The notes beneath the pieces are model-generated. The model saw only the letters and a list, made by a program, of their open reading frames with translations, ran no database searches and was not told where the DNA came from. A DNA stretch of 64,000 nucleotides from Poa pratensis (lineage: Eukaryota; Streptophyta; Magnoliopsida; Poales; Poaceae): the NCBI GenBank assembly GCA_947311845.1, contig CAMZMU010000027.1, positions 74,284,860 through 74,348,859 of the forward strand, in the 5' to 3' direction. Positions 1 through 12,613 of this stretch are shown piece by piece. The translations under genes and the position numbers were made by a program. Position 1 is the first letter of the stretch, and each line of letters starts with the position of its first letter.

Positions 1-1358
1 TGTTTAAGCTTTTGTATCATGTAGTTAAAACCTATTAATGAAAAACTACCGTAAAGCTCGTTGAAATTTGGTTTGCATGTTTGGTATCTCTAAGGTCTAG
101 ATATTTTCTAGTAAAAGGGTTTGGTTAACAAGGAAGACAGTGTAGAGTCTTATAATGCTTGCAATATGTTTTCATATAAGCCTTGCTGTGTCGGTTGATA
201 TCCTGTGTTTGCTTCAAATAACCTTGCTAGCCTAAACTCTGTACTGAGAGGGAATGCTTCTCGTGCATCCAAAACCTTGAGCCAAATCCATGCCATCTGT
301 GTCCACCATAACTACCTATATGTGGTATTTTCTTGCCATTCCAAGTAAATTTTTCATGTGCTACCTTTAAACTATTCAAACTTTATTACTCCTATTTTGT
401 GTCAATGTTTACCAAGCTCATGAGGACGGGGTGGATGTCTTTATGTCAACTGTCAAACAGACTTTACCACCGGACTAGCGGCATATACATCCGCTTATCC
501 ATTAATTTTGCAAAAAGAGCTGGCAAATGGGGTGCCCAGTCCCAATTAATTACAACTTTAACCGCTTAATTCTCTTCACATTTTTGCCCTGATTTATCAG
601 TCAAGCAATGACAAACAGTGAAATATCTGCATGTGTAAACAAAAGAGAAAGAGGGATGATCTGCCTTGCTGGTAGAAATAACGTCCTTCATGGGAGCCGC
701 TCTTAAAAGTCTGGTTGGCAGGGGTCATATTGTACTTTCCATTTTCTGATTCGTTGACAATTAACAAACACCTCTCAAAACTTATTTTTTACTCTCTATA
801 TGATTTCAAAAACTTAAAAAGCTCTAGCACATGATTTAATCCCTGCTTCCCTCTGCGAAGGGCCTTTCTTTTACTTTTATGTTGAGTCAGTTTACCTACT
901 TCTTTCTATCTTAGAAGCAAACACTAGTGTCAACTTTGGTGCAACAATTTTTATATGCTCATATATTGCACTTATTATATGCTTTGTGTTGACAAATATC
1001 CATGAGATATATATGTTGAAAGTTGAAAGCAATTGCTGAAACTTAAATCTTCCTTTGTGTTGGTTAAATACCTTTTACTTAGAATCTATTGCTTTATGAG
1101 TTAACTCTTATGCAAAACTCTTGATGCTTGTCTCGAAAGTACTATTCATGAAAAGTTTTTGCTTATATGATTCAGTTGTTTGCTCATTATCTACTTGCTA
1201 GCAAACTATAGACCATTGACCTGGATCACTTCATTCATAACATGTGCTTTACAGTATTATTTGATCAAGATTATGATTGTAGCATGTCACCTCAGAAATT
1301 ATTTTGTTTTTATCGTTTTACCTACTCGAGGACGAGTAGAACTAAGCTTGGGGATGCT
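1..1358 (+). mobile_element. X1: 3' non-coding internal region of an Athila-type gypsy element
   Basis: No coding sequence is visible. The stretch aligns closely, base for base over most of its length, with 24490-25853 (X3) and with about 36990-38368 (A2), which in those elements lie between the protease gene and the 3' LTR. It ends with a short inverted repeat at 1322-1339 and the polypurine tract AAGCTTGGGGATG at 1344-1356, right before an LTR start. The 5' part of X1 must lie left of the window. Short open frames here have no family resemblance and I treat them as chance. Confidence 0.85.
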
Positions 1359-2964
1359 TGATACGTCTCAAACGTATCTATAATTTCTGATGTTCCATGT
1401 TGATATTATATAATTGTTACATGTTTTATATACACTTCATAGCATTTTTATGCATTTTCTGGGACTAACCTATTAACAAGATGCCACAGTGCCAGTTCCT
1501 GTTTTCTGCTGTTTTTGTATTCCAGAAAAGCTAGTCTGGAAATATTCTCGGAATTGGACGAAACTTGGACAGAACCTCCTATTTTTCCAACACGAAGACG
1601 GAGTCCAGAGGAGACACGGAGGGGAGCCACGTGGCGCCCACACCATGGGGCCGCACGGCCCCCCCTGCCGCCCGCGGGGTGGTGTGGGGCCCTCGTGGCT
1701 CCGGAGCCGCCGCCCTTTCGCCTATTTATTCCTCCCGACGCGAAAACCCTAAATACCCGAGCCATTATCCACGAAAAGTTCCAGAGACGCCGCCGCCGTC
1801 AACCCTAGCTCGGGAGGGTTCAGAAGCTCTTCCCGGCACCCTGCCGGAGAGGGGAATCATCACCGGAGGGCTCTACATCACCATGCCTGCCTCCGGAGTG
1901 ATGCGTGAGTAGTTCATCCTTGGACTACGGGTCCATGCAGTAGCTAGATGGTTGTCTCTCCACTTTATGCTATCATGTTTAGATCTTGTGAGCTGCCTAT
2001 CATGATCATCTTATTGTAATGCTACATGTTGTGTTTGCTGGGATCCGATGAATATTGAATACTATGTCAAGTTGATTATCAATCTATCTTATATGTTATT
2101 TATGATCTTGCATGCTTTCCGTTACTAGTAGATGCTTTGGCCAAGTAGATGCTTGTAACTCCAAGAGTGAGTATTTATGCTAGATAGTGGGTTCATGCCT
2201 CCGGTAATCTGGGAGAGTGACAATAACTTCTAAGATTGTGGATGTGCTGTTGCCACTAGGGATAAAATAACCGATGCTTAGCTTAAGGGTACGCCGTTAG
2301 GTCTAATGCATTTGTTTACTTTACGCACATTACTTAATGCAATTATCCGTTGCTTGCAACTTAATACCAACGGGGAACTCGGTATGACAACCAGGCGGTG
2401 GATTATTAGTCATAGACTTTGTTGGATAACGGTCTATGTATTTTGTCGTAATGCCCACATGAATATCATAGTAATCATCATGTCATATATATGCATTGTT
2501 ATGCGCTCAATATTTTGTCAATTGCCCAGCTGTAATTTGTTCACCCAGCATGTTAGTTATCTGTTTATGGAGAGACACCACTAGTGAACTGTGGACCCCG
2601 GTCCATTCTTTTACACTGATAATACAACCAACTGCAAACACTGTTCCTTTATATTCTCTGCAATTTACTACTGTTTTCCACACCATACGTTTAATCCTTT
2701 GTTTTCAGCAAGCCGGTGAGATTGACAACCTCACTGTTTCATTGGGGCAAAGTAGTTTGATTGTGTTGTGTCCAGATTCCACGTTGGCGCCGGATTCCCT
2801 GGTGCTGCGCCGTGCCATATTCCGCCACCAACAACCTTCCGAAGCGATTTCTTGCTCCTACTGGTTCAATTAAACCTTGGTTTCATACTGAGGGAAAACA
2901 GCTTCTATACTGCATCATACCTTCCTCTTGGGGTCTCCCAGCGAACGTGTGATCCACGCAATCA
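1359..2964 (+). repeat. X1 3' LTR (complete)
   Basis: Begins TGATACGTCTCAAACG after a polypurine tract and ends ACGCAATCA, the same ends as the solo LTR at 40184-41766. It is 1606 bp. A GC-rich leader with TATA-like CTATTTATT at 1722-1730 lies about 360 bp in. It is followed by CCTAT and then by the inner part of another LTR of the same family, which I read as an insertion of X1 into the LTR of X2. Overlapping open frames at 1448-1912 lie in the GC-rich LTR leader and are not genes. Confidence 0.85.
1722..1730 (+). promoter_or_regulatory. Putative TATA box of the X-family LTR
   Basis: CTATTTATT lies upstream of a GC-rich leader. The same place in the C LTR reads TATATATT (minus strand, about 8490-8500), supporting a core promoter. 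The CCTAT overlapping it is the site where X-family elements appear to integrate (see findings). Confidence 0.5.
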
Positions 2965-4209
2965 CCTATTTATTCTTCCCGATGCGAAAACTCTAAACAC
3001 CCGAGCCATTATCCACGAAAAGTTCCAGAGACGCCGCCGCCGTCAACCCTAGCTCGGGAGTGTTCAGAAGCTCTTCCCGGCACCCTGCCGGAGAGGGGAA
3101 TCATCACTGGAGGGCTCTACATCACCATGCCTGCCTCCGGAGTGATGGGTGAGTAGTTCATCCTTGGACTACGGGTCCATGGCAGTAGCTAGATGGTTGT
3201 CTCTCCACTTTATGCAACCATGTTTAGATCTTGTGAGCTGCCTATCATGATCAAGATCATCTTATTGTAATGCTACATCTTGTGTTTGCTGGGATCCGAT
3301 GAATATTGAATACTATGTCAAGTTGATTATCAATCTATCTTATATGTTGTTTATGATCTTGCATGCTTTCCGTTACTAGTAGATGCTTTGGCCAAGTAGA
3401 TGCTTGTAACTCCAAGAGTGAGTATTTATGCTAGATAGTGGGTTGCCTCCGGTAATCAGGGAGAGTGACAATAACTTCTAAGATTGTGGATGTGCTGTTG
3501 CCACTATGGATAAAACAACCGATGCTTAGCTTAAGGGTACGCCGTTAGGTCTAATGCATTTGTTTACTTTACGCATATTACTTAATGCAATTATCCGTTG
3601 CTTGCAACTTAATACCAACGGGGAACTCGGTATGACAACCTGGCGGTGGATTATTAGTCATAGACGCTGTTGGATAACGGTCTATGTATTTTGTCGTAAT
3701 GCCCACATGAATTTCACAGTAATCAACATGTCATATATATGCATTGTCATGCGCTCAATATTTTGTCAATTGCCAGCTGTAATTTGTTCACCCAACATGT
3801 TAGTTATCTTTTATGGAGAGACACCACTAGTGAACTGTGGACCCCGGTCCATTCTTTTACACTGATAATACAACCAACTTCAAACACGGTTCCTTTTCAT
3901 TCTCTGCAATTTACTACTGTTTTCCACACCATACGTTTAATCCTTTGTTTTCAGCAAGCTGGTGAGATTGACAACCTCACTGTTTCATTGGGCAAAGTAG
4001 TTTGATTGTGTTGTGTGCAGATTCCACGTTGGTGTCGGATTCCCTGGTGCTGCGCCGTGCCATATTCCGCCACCAACAACCGTCTGAAGCGATTTCTTGC
4101 TCCTACTGGTTCAATTAAACCTTGGTTTCATACTGAGGGAAAACTGCTTCTATACTGCATCATACCTTCCTTTTGGGGTCTCCCAGCGAACGTGTGATCC
4201 ACGCAATCA
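2965..4209 (+). repeat. X2 LTR, right-hand remainder
   Basis: Starts CCTATTTATTC, equivalent to position 1721 of the X1 LTR, and runs collinearly to the LTR end ACGCAATCA (1245 bp). It lacks the first roughly 360 bp of an LTR. With X1 inserted at its CCTAT, the missing left part should lie beyond the window. Because it is again followed by CCTAT plus LTR interior, it should be a 3' or solo LTR that itself inserted in X3. Confidence 0.7.
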
Positions 4210-5424
4210 CCTATTTATTCTTCCCGACGCGAAAACCCTAAACATCTGAGATATTATCCACGAAAAGTTCCAGAGACGCCGCCGCCATCAACCCTAGCTC
4301 GGGAGGGTTCAGAAGCTCTTCCCGGCACCCTGCCGGAGAGGGGAATCATCACCGGAGGGCTCTACATCACCATGCCTACCTCCGGAGTGATGCGTGAGTA
4401 GTTCATCTTGGACTACGGGTCCATGGCAGTAGCTAGATGGTTGTCTCTCTCAATTTATGCTACCATGTTTAGATCTTGTGAGCTGCCTATCATGATCAAG
4501 ATCATCTTATTGTAATGCTACATCTTGTGTTTGCTGGGATCCGATGAATATTGAATACTATGTCAAGTTGATTATCAATCTATATTATATGTATTTATGA
4601 TCTTGCATGATTTCCGTTACTAGTAGATGCTTTGGCCAAGTAGATGCTTGTAACTCCAAGAGTGAGTATTTATGCTAGATAGTGGGTTGCCTCCGGTAAT
4701 CTGGGAGAGTGACAATAACTTCTAAGATTGTGGATGTGCCGTTGCCACTAGGGATAAAACAACCGATGCTTAGCTTAAGGGTACGCCGTTAGGTCTAATG
4801 CATTTGTTTACTTTACGCACATTACTTAAAACAATTATCCGTTGCTTGCAACTTAATACCAACGGGGAACTCTGTATGACAACCTGGCGGGGATTATTAG
4901 TCATAGACGCTGTTGGATAACGGTCTATGTATTTTGTTGTAATGCCCACATGAATATCATAGTAATCATCATGTCATATATATATATATGCATTGTCATG
5001 CGCTCAATATTTTGTCAATTGCCCAGCTGTAATTTGTTCACCCAACATGTTAGTTATCTTTTATGGAGAGACACCACTAGTGAACTGTGAACCCCGGTCC
5101 ATTCTTTAACACTTATAATACAACCAACTTCAAACACGGTTCCTTTTCATTCTCTGCAATTTACTACTGTTTTCCACACCATACGTTTAATCCTTAGTTT
5201 TCAGCAAGCCAGTGAGATTGACAACCTCACTGTTTCGTTGGGGCAAAGTAGTTTGATTGTGTTGTGTGCAGGTTCCACACCAGCGCGCCACTGACAACCT
5301 TCAGAAGTGATTTCTTGCTCCTACTGGTTCGATTAAACTTGGTTTCATACTGAGTGAAACTGCTGCTACACTGCTTCATACCTTCCTCTTGGGTCTCACA
5401 GCGAACGTGTGACCCACGCAATCA
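4210..5424 (+). repeat. X3 5' LTR, right-hand remainder
   Basis: Starts CCTATTTATTC like the previous unit and runs 1215 bp to ACGCAATCA. It is then followed by a spacer and a tRNA-Asp primer-binding site (5436 onward), so this is a 5' LTR. It is shorter than its neighbours, with a deletion near 5270-5290 where part of the segment found at 4020-4080 is missing. Confidence 0.75.
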
Positions 5425-5441
5425 AGCTCTTTTTCTGGTGC
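5425..5441 (+). promoter_or_regulatory. X3 primer-binding site, first copy, interrupted by element B
   Basis: After the LTR comes AGCTCTTTTTC and then TGGTGC; the rest (CGTTGCAGGGGA) resumes at 20960 after element B. The intact motif TGGCGCCGTTGCCGGGGA is complementary to the 3' end of plant tRNA-Asp, the Athila-clade primer. The T in TGGTGC versus C in the right-hand TSD fits deamination of a methylated CpG. Confidence 0.8.
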
Positions 5442-7197
5442 TGATGCGTGTAAAATGCATACATGAACTTTACATTTTATTACATGTTATTCCATGTTAT
5501 TTGCGTCATATAAGGGTTATATTCATGATTTATATTGAGTTTTTGGGGATAATTAACAACTCCCCCATTTTTCTGGAATTAACCCTGCACTGTCAGAAAA
5601 CCCGTTTTTCTATATTTTTACGTTTCAGGCGACCAATCACGTCATAATGACCTGAGATTTTACGGGGATCACTTTTTTGGAAGGAACGAAACATAGGCGC
5701 AAAGGAATCGAAGAAAACGGAGACCAGAAGGCCAAAACAAGTGGGCCCATGCGGCCAGATTCCCTGACCGCGTGGGACCCCTCATCCTGGCCCTCGGGCT
5801 CCGCTGCAGTTGATCCTTCTTCCCGAAGCTTCGTCTTGACCTAAAAACGACTATATATAGACCCCCCAGGGCTTTCGCAAAACGGAGCGCCGCCAAAACA
5901 GAGAAACCACGAAACAGAGACCTGGAGCTGAAGATTGGAGGGGGGAAACTCCGACGGGGCGCTGCCGGTGTGGTCTCCTTCCACTCCAAAAACATCTCCA
6001 CCGACACCATGATGAAGAGGGAGTAGTCCACCCCTGGACTATGGGTTTGTGGAAGTAACTTATGTATCTCTCCTCTCTATGAGCTTCACTAATTAGTACC
6101 GTATGAGCTGCTGAACATGATTACGGTCATCTATGTAATTCCTTTGTGGTGGATCTTTATTATGAGTTAATGCATGTTTGAGATTGCAATGGTTTTTTTT
6201 CAGTTATGAAAGTAGATGCATATTATGTACCCCGTTCTTATTTACTTGTCATGATCAAGCATGTTTATGAGAGCATGTGAGGGAACGTGTGCATTAGTTG
6301 GAGTAACGGGGGGTGGCTAGTGCAGTGAACGTGACAGATAGTTCTGCGATCCACTTGGGTTTCTACCTTACTTTGTTGCCTCACTAGGGATAAACAAAAA
6401 TACCATGCTACCGGAGAGTAGATGTGACCTTGGCCACTACCTCCATGACTAGATCTAGCATGTTCTTATTTTAACTTCATGTCATTGAACTTATTGCTAT
6501 GCTCTGATTTATTTTAATTACTAAGGTGTTATGATTTAGTTCGCATCTTGGTGGAGCATAAGAGAGAGAACAACTTATACTTGAGATCTCTATGTTAGGA
6601 CGTGATGCCCATATTATTAATAACTTGTCAAACCATGTCTTGCCATCTTACATGTAATTTTAGTGTTCCATTGTCTACCACGTTATCAAGAGAGAGTGCA
6701 TTTGCGAAACCATGAACCCCGTCCATTTTAATCATAAGAAACACCTTTCCAACACTTTTATCACCACTTTTGTTTGCTGCCATTATTAAATCCGAAAATA
6801 TAAAAATACTTTTACATCTTGCATTCATCATAAAAAACCAAAAAAATATCATTTATCATTGTTTCCACCATCATTGCATATTTATTTTACCACCATTGCA
6901 TATTTACTACTGTTTGCATATTAATTTTATTATCATTCTCACACCTTGTGCTTGACAACCATTTGGTGAGGTTGAGGGCACAAAACAATTTATTTTGTTG
7001 CAGGTTCTCAAGAGAAGGACAAGGAGATAACACCTGAAATACTGGTTCCCCGAGAGTTCGATATTAAACCCTCGAGTCACTCCTCGTGGGGAAAACTGTC
7101 TTCCACTAGTACATTCACTCTGCACTTGGAGTCTCAACCTAACCCATTTACTTTTCACGCAGGTAACTACGTGAAGGACCATCATCATTGGGTATCA
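5442..7197 (+). repeat. B 5' LTR
   Basis: 1756 bp, TGATGCG to TATCA, collinear with 19218-20954. A TATA box CTATATATAG lies at 5851-5860, followed by a leader of the kind seen in related grass gypsy LTRs. Open frames in it (for example on the minus strand at 5669-6031) are not supported as genes. Confidence 0.88.
5851..5860 (+). promoter_or_regulatory. TATA box of the B LTR
   Basis: CTATATATAG is conserved in the other LTR at 19606-19615, with a purine/GC-rich leader downstream. Position and sequence fit a retrotransposon core promoter. Confidence 0.55.
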
Positions 7198-7207
7198 AGA
7201 TGTTTTC

Positions 7208-7225
7208 TGGCGCCGTTGTCGGGGA
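7208..7225 (+). promoter_or_regulatory. B primer-binding site (tRNA-Asp), first copy
   Basis: TGGCGCCGTTGTCGGGGA, ten bases after the LTR, one mismatch from the tRNA-Asp complement. About 78 bp further on the same block (TTTTCTGGCGCCG) recurs at 7282-7293 and is interrupted there by element C; its remainder, TTGCCGGGGAA, resumes at 15318. Confidence 0.8.
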
Positions 7226-7293
7226 ACATACGAAGCTTCCTGCAGAATATTTTCCCGTCAACTACACGCCATCAAGACTGTTTTCTGGCGCCG

Positions 7294-8864
7294 TGATGGC
7301 TACGTGTTGGTGAACCCCAAGAGGAAGGTTATGATGTAGACAGCAGAAGTTTTCCCTTGAGAAATCTACCCAAGGTTATCAATCCAGTAGGACTTGACGA
7401 TCTATCGGAAGGTTGTTGATGTTGACTCCCCCTGGCGCTAGGGAGCTTGCACCAACGTGGAATCTGCACAGACACAAACCAGAACTTTGCCCAACACGAA
7501 ACAGAGAGGTTGTCAATCTCTCCGGTCTTGCAGAAACAAAGAGTTAAACGTATGGTGTGGAAAACAGCAGGAAAAACAGCAAGTAACAGGAAACAGATGA
7601 TTGCAGCAGGTTGTGTAAACAGTATGAGGAAATTGGACCAGGGTCCACAGTTCACTAGTGGTGTCTCTCTCAGAACAGATAACTAGCATGTTGGGTAAAC
7701 AAATTACAGCTGGGCAATTGACAAATAGAGAGGGCATAACAATGCAATACATGCCAAGATGTCTACTATGAAATCTAGTTGGGCATTACAACAAAGTACA
7801 TAGACCGTTATTCCAACCGCATCTATGCCTAAATAATCCACCTTCAAGGCAGCATCCGCATCCCATTCAGTATTAAGTTGCTAACAACAGATTATTGCAT
7901 GAAGTAAAGTGTGTAATGTAATCAATACAAGTGCCCTTGGACACTGCACCAATGTTTTATCCCTAGTAGCAACAGCACATCTACCATCTTAGACCTTTCT
8001 GTCACTGATCCAGATATCTAGAGACTGAACCCACTATCGAGCATAAATACCCCCTCTTGGAGTCACAAGCATCTACTTGGCCAAAGCATCTACTAGCAAC
8101 GGAGAGCATGCAAGATCAAGAGCACATAGATAAACAACTTGAATAAACATGGTATCAATATTCATCGGATCCCAGCAAACACAACATCTAGCATTACAAT
8201 AAGATGATCTTGATCATGTTAGGCAGCTCACAAGATCTAAACATGGAGGCACAAGGTAGAGAGACAACCATCTAGCTACTGCTATGGACCCGTAGTCCAG
8301 GGGTGGACTACTCACGCATCACTCCGGAGGCAGGCATGGTGATGTAGAGCCCTCCGGTGATGATCTCCCCTCCGGCAGGGTGCCGGGAAGAGCTTCAGAA
8401 CTCCTCCGATCTGAGATTGACGATGACGGCCGCGACGGAACTTTTCGTGGAATATGATCGACCGTAATAGGGTTTTCGCGTCGCGGAGAATATATAGGCG
8501 AAGAGGCGGCGTCGGTGGCCGAGGGGGGCCACCACGCCATAGGGGGCGCGGGCCCACCCTGGGCCGCGCCCTAGTGTGGCGTGGCCCCCTGGTGGGTCTG
8601 CTCCGACTCCCCTTTGGACTCCGTGATCTCCTCGTGATATTATTGACGATGTCTTTTGTTTCGTCCAATTCCGAGAATATTTCCTTAATAGATTTTCTGA
8701 AACCAAAAACAGCAGAAAACAGGGAACTGGCACTGTGGCATCTTGTTAATAGGTTAGTCCCAGAAAATGCATAAAAATGATATAAAGTGTAACCAAAACA
8801 TGTAGCAATTGATATAATAACAGCATGGAACATCAAAAATTATAGATACGTTTGAGACGTATCA
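7294..8864 (-). repeat. C 3' LTR
   Basis: 1571 bp. Read on the minus strand it begins TGATACGTCTC, as in the X family, and ends CACGTAGCCATCA. Near-identical to 13746-15312; visible differences include single-base run-length changes and CGTATCA versus CATATCA at the end. The GC-rich open frames on either strand at 8312-8836 are LTR leader, not genes. Confidence 0.9.
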
Positions 8865-11443
8865 AGCATCCCCAAGCTTAGTTCCTGCTCGTCCTCGAGT
8901 AGGTAAACGATAAAAACAGATAATTTTTGAAGTGACATGCTACCAACACAATCTTTGATCAAATAACAATGTAATGCACATGATCTGAATGAAGTGATCC
9001 AAGCCAATGGTCTATAGTTTGCAAGCAAGTAAATAAAGAGTAAACATAAGTGATCACACAAGTGCAAACTTTCATGAATAACACTATAAAACATTTAGAG
9101 ATATAATAGTCTAACATAATAGTTAGTTCACAGCAGCAATAATTCTCAACATGAAAGTGTTTGTATCAACACAAAGGAAGATAATAGCTTCAGCTTTTGC
9201 TTCAACTTTCAACATGTATATCATATAGATAATGTCAATGCAAAGAATATGATCAACCAAACACAAAGTTATGTAAAAACTGTTATACTGGAGTTGACAA
9301 TGATGTTTGCTTAAGTAGACAGAAAGAAGTGGGAAAACTGACTCAACATAAAAGTAAAAGAATGGCCCTTCGCAGAGGGAAGCAGGGATTAACATCATGT
9401 GCTAGAGCTGTAGTTCCCGAAGGCATATAGAGAGCATAAAATATTGTTTTGTAAGGTAATGGTGTATACAGGTGTCAACAAATCAAATAGCAGGTACTTG
9501 TCATCTTCCATGGCTAACTAACTTTTAGAGCGGTTCCGAGAGTTTTTAGGACTGCACTTGTAACAAGCACTTATTGGTGACACTCCTCCCAACCATTTAC
9601 TTTCCACAAACCATGGCTAACCGAATCCTCGGGTGCCCACCAACATTCACCATGGAGGAGTGTCTATTTATTTATTTATAGGGTGGACTAACCAGCTCTT
9701 TAATGCAAAATAAAAGGTGGAGAAGCAGATGAAGCTGCCAATCCTTGTAAATTAATTAGCATGGAAGATGACAAATCTCACTACTACGTCCTTATGAGCT
9801 TTTCAAGTAGTGACACAAAAAGGAAATGTAACAGTTTTGAGTAGTTAGTAGATAGCACATGAAGAAATTTACTTGGAATGGTGAAAACACCACATAATAG
9901 GTAGGTATGGTGGACACAGGTGGCATGGATTTGGCTCAAGGTTTTGGATGTACAAGAAGCATTCCCTCTTAGTACAGAGTTTAGGCTAGCAAGGTTATTA
10001 TAAGCAAACATCATTATCAACTGGAATAGCAAGAGTGTACATAAAACACAAGGTTTGACGAACCATAGACTCCCACTGTCTTCCTTGTTAACACATAGCC
10101 TTCATCCAAAAATTATCTAGACTACTATGGACTTCCAATCATGCAACAGATTATTATAGCAGAAAATCCTTATAGTAGTTCTTCATTAATAGCCATTACT
10201 TACATGATGCACAAGCTTAAACATTAATTACTTGACAGCTCAAAACAATTGGCAAGCATCAAATTACTCAAGACAACGATCTAAAAAGATTCATGTAAGC
10301 ATTTTATACCACTACCACATGCATAGCATTTTTCTGGTCCAACCAAACACCAATCAACTTATTTGACAACTCTCCAAACAGATATAAGTGAAGCAAGAGA
10401 GTACTTTCTTCAAAAGAAACTGAAAGCTCTAACAAGAGATGTATGAAAAACTGAGAGCTAACAGCAATAACAGCAACTAGACAGGAATACTCAACAAGTA
10501 TAAGTGAAGCACAAGAGTATTCTAATGAAAAAGTGGAGCGTGTCTCTCTCCCAAACATGAATGCTAGGATCCAACAAGTATAGCACAGCAAACAAAACAA
10601 AACAAACTGAAAACAAAAACACACTGACGCTCCAAGGAAGAGTACACTAGTATGAAGCAATAAAAATATAGCACCATTAGAGATGACCTGATAATTTGTA
10701 GATGAAGAAGGGGATGCCTTGGGCATCCCCAAGCTTAGATGCTTGAGTCTTCTTGAAATATGCTGGGGAGGTAAGCCTCCCCAAGCTTAAGCTCTTCACT
10801 CTTCTTGATCATGTAATATCATTCTCCTCTATCAACACTTGAAAACTTCCTTCACACCAAAACTTAACAGCTTTTCTCATTAGCAGGTTAGTGCACTAAA
10901 AGATAATACTTCAAAGTTCTAGCAAAGACAAAACTCACAAGCCAACTATTTTAAACATTAGCCACTGTTACTAGGCTCAAGTGGGCACTTTTACACGAAA
11001 AGAAACCACTTAAAAACTTGTAAAAGAGAGAATGCAAAATAAAAGACAGAATCTGTCAAACCAGAACAGTCTGTAATGACGAATTTTTTCGAGGCACTTA
11101 CGATGCTCAGATGAAAAACTTTTGAAATAATGAAAGTTGCGTAACATCATCAGGAACATGCACAAAAATTTCAGCATTTTTCGATTTTTTCTGATTTTCT
11201 ACTGAATTAAACGGTGACGAACAGCAATCTGTCCCAATGCAGTCCCGAAAATAAAACCAACTTTGCATTAGTAACTCTCCTTGGCACAACAAAACAGCAA
11301 ATAAAAGATACAAAGGAGTTGCTACAGAGGTAAACAAGCATCCTTGACTCAAGAAAACAAAAATAAAACAGCAAATAAAAACATGGGTTATCTCCCAGAA
11401 GTGCTTTTCTTTAATGCCTTTGAGCTAGGCATGAAGAGATGCA
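8865..11443 (-). mobile_element. C: 3' non-coding region with conserved hairpins and polypurine tract
   Basis: About 2.6 kb between the protease gene and the 3' LTR with no plausible gene. On the minus strand it holds two neighbouring hairpins: 10764-10783 (8-bp stem TGGGGAGG/CCTCCCCA) and 10710-10730 (9-bp stem GGGGATGCC/GGCATCCCC), each tied to an AAGCTTGGGGA motif. A third hairpin at 8884-8903 lies just before the polypurine tract. The same layout recurs in X3 and A2. Open frames here (9123-9398, 10304-10732) carry no family signature. Confidence 0.75.
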
Positions 11444-12591
11444 TCAAGTATTGTCAAGACCAGAAAATCCAAAACCATAATTTGTCTTGACACTAGTATC
11501 ATGTGAGTATTTCATCTTCTTCCTAGGGAAGTGTTCCATACCTTTCTTGAGTGGGAATTGAAATTTTATATTCCCCTCTCTCATATCAATAACAGCACCA
11601 ACAGTTCTCAGAAAAGGTCTTCCCAAAACAATAGGACAAGAAGGATTGCATTCAATATCCAAAACCACAAAATCAACAGGGACAAGATTGTTATTAACCA
11701 TTATCAAAACATCATCAACTTTTCCTAAAGGTTTCTTCATAGAAGAATCAGCAAAGTGAACATCCAAATGACATTTTTCCAAAGGTGCAAGCTTGAGAAT
11801 ATCATATAAATTTTTAGGCATAACCGAAATACAAGAACCAAGGTCACACAAAGCATTGCATTCAAACTCACTCAGTTTCATTTTAATAACAGGTTCCCAA
11901 TTATCATCTAACTTCCTAGGGATAGAAGCTTCAAGTTTTAATTTTTCTTCCCTAGCATGCATGAGAGCTTTGATAATATGTTCAGTAAAAGCCATATTTA
12001 TTTTACTAGCATTAGGACTCTTAGCTAGCTTTTGCAAGAACATGATGACTTCAGTTATGTTACAATTTTCGAAATTGAAGTTGTTGTCATAAAAACAATG
12101 GAGCAATTATCACCAACACCTCTAAAAATTTCAGCACTTTTACTAGGAACAAAAGTAGTGCTATCAGGCAATTTAAAACTTTTTGTAGAGGTAGTAGAGA
12201 CATTTCCAACACTTATTATCTTTTCACTAACAGTAGGGGGCGCATTAGCATGTGAGGCATCATTTGTTTCATTAGTAAAAATAGTGCAAACTCTAACAAC
12301 ACTATTTTGTTCAGCAATTTCAGCTTCTCTTTCTTCTCTCTCCCATCTTTCATGAAGTTCAGCAAGCATCCTAATGTTATTATCAATTTTAATTTGGATA
12401 GCATTGAGTGTTTTACTCTCTCTAATATCACTAGGAATAGCTTTTATTTTCAGCATTTCAACATCATGAGCAAGACTATCAACTTTAGCAGCAAGAGTAT
12501 CAATTTTTCCTAGCTTTTCCTCAACAGTTTTATTAAAAGTAGTTTGTGTGCTAATAAAATCCTTAAGCATGACTTCAAGATCAGAGGGCAC
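11444..12591 (-). pseudogene. C: coiled-coil linker and aspartic protease region
   Basis: Two overlapping minus-strand frames (12055-12591, then 11444-12106) separated by a frameshift near 12090. The upstream part is rich in charged heptad-like sequence, as in Athila gag C-termini. The downstream part carries the retropepsin-like active site CDLGSCISVMPK and, about 90 residues on, the conserved IVLGRPFLRT block. The family commonly has DLG rather than DTG here. It would process the gag protein in the virus-like particle. The frame ends in a stop at 11444 and is followed by non-coding sequence, not a polymerase. Functional status as read: broken. Confidence 0.8.
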
Positions 12592-12613
12592 ACTTCTATT
12601 GTTACTGTAGGAA

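Noticed and set aside
1448..1912. Overlapping GC-rich open frames, and the same at 8312-8836, 14761-15182, 25944-26409, 33657-34180, 38492-39018, 40299-40729
   Set aside because: All fall in the same GC-rich leader of LTRs, on both strands, with biased Arg/Pro products and no family signature.
1721..5424. Tandem triplication of a 1.24 kb satellite-like unit
   Set aside because: The unit borders are an LTR end and CCTAT. The same CCTAT is a proven TSD at 40179/41767, so nested insertion into LTR TATA boxes explains it better. Left-side sequence would decide.
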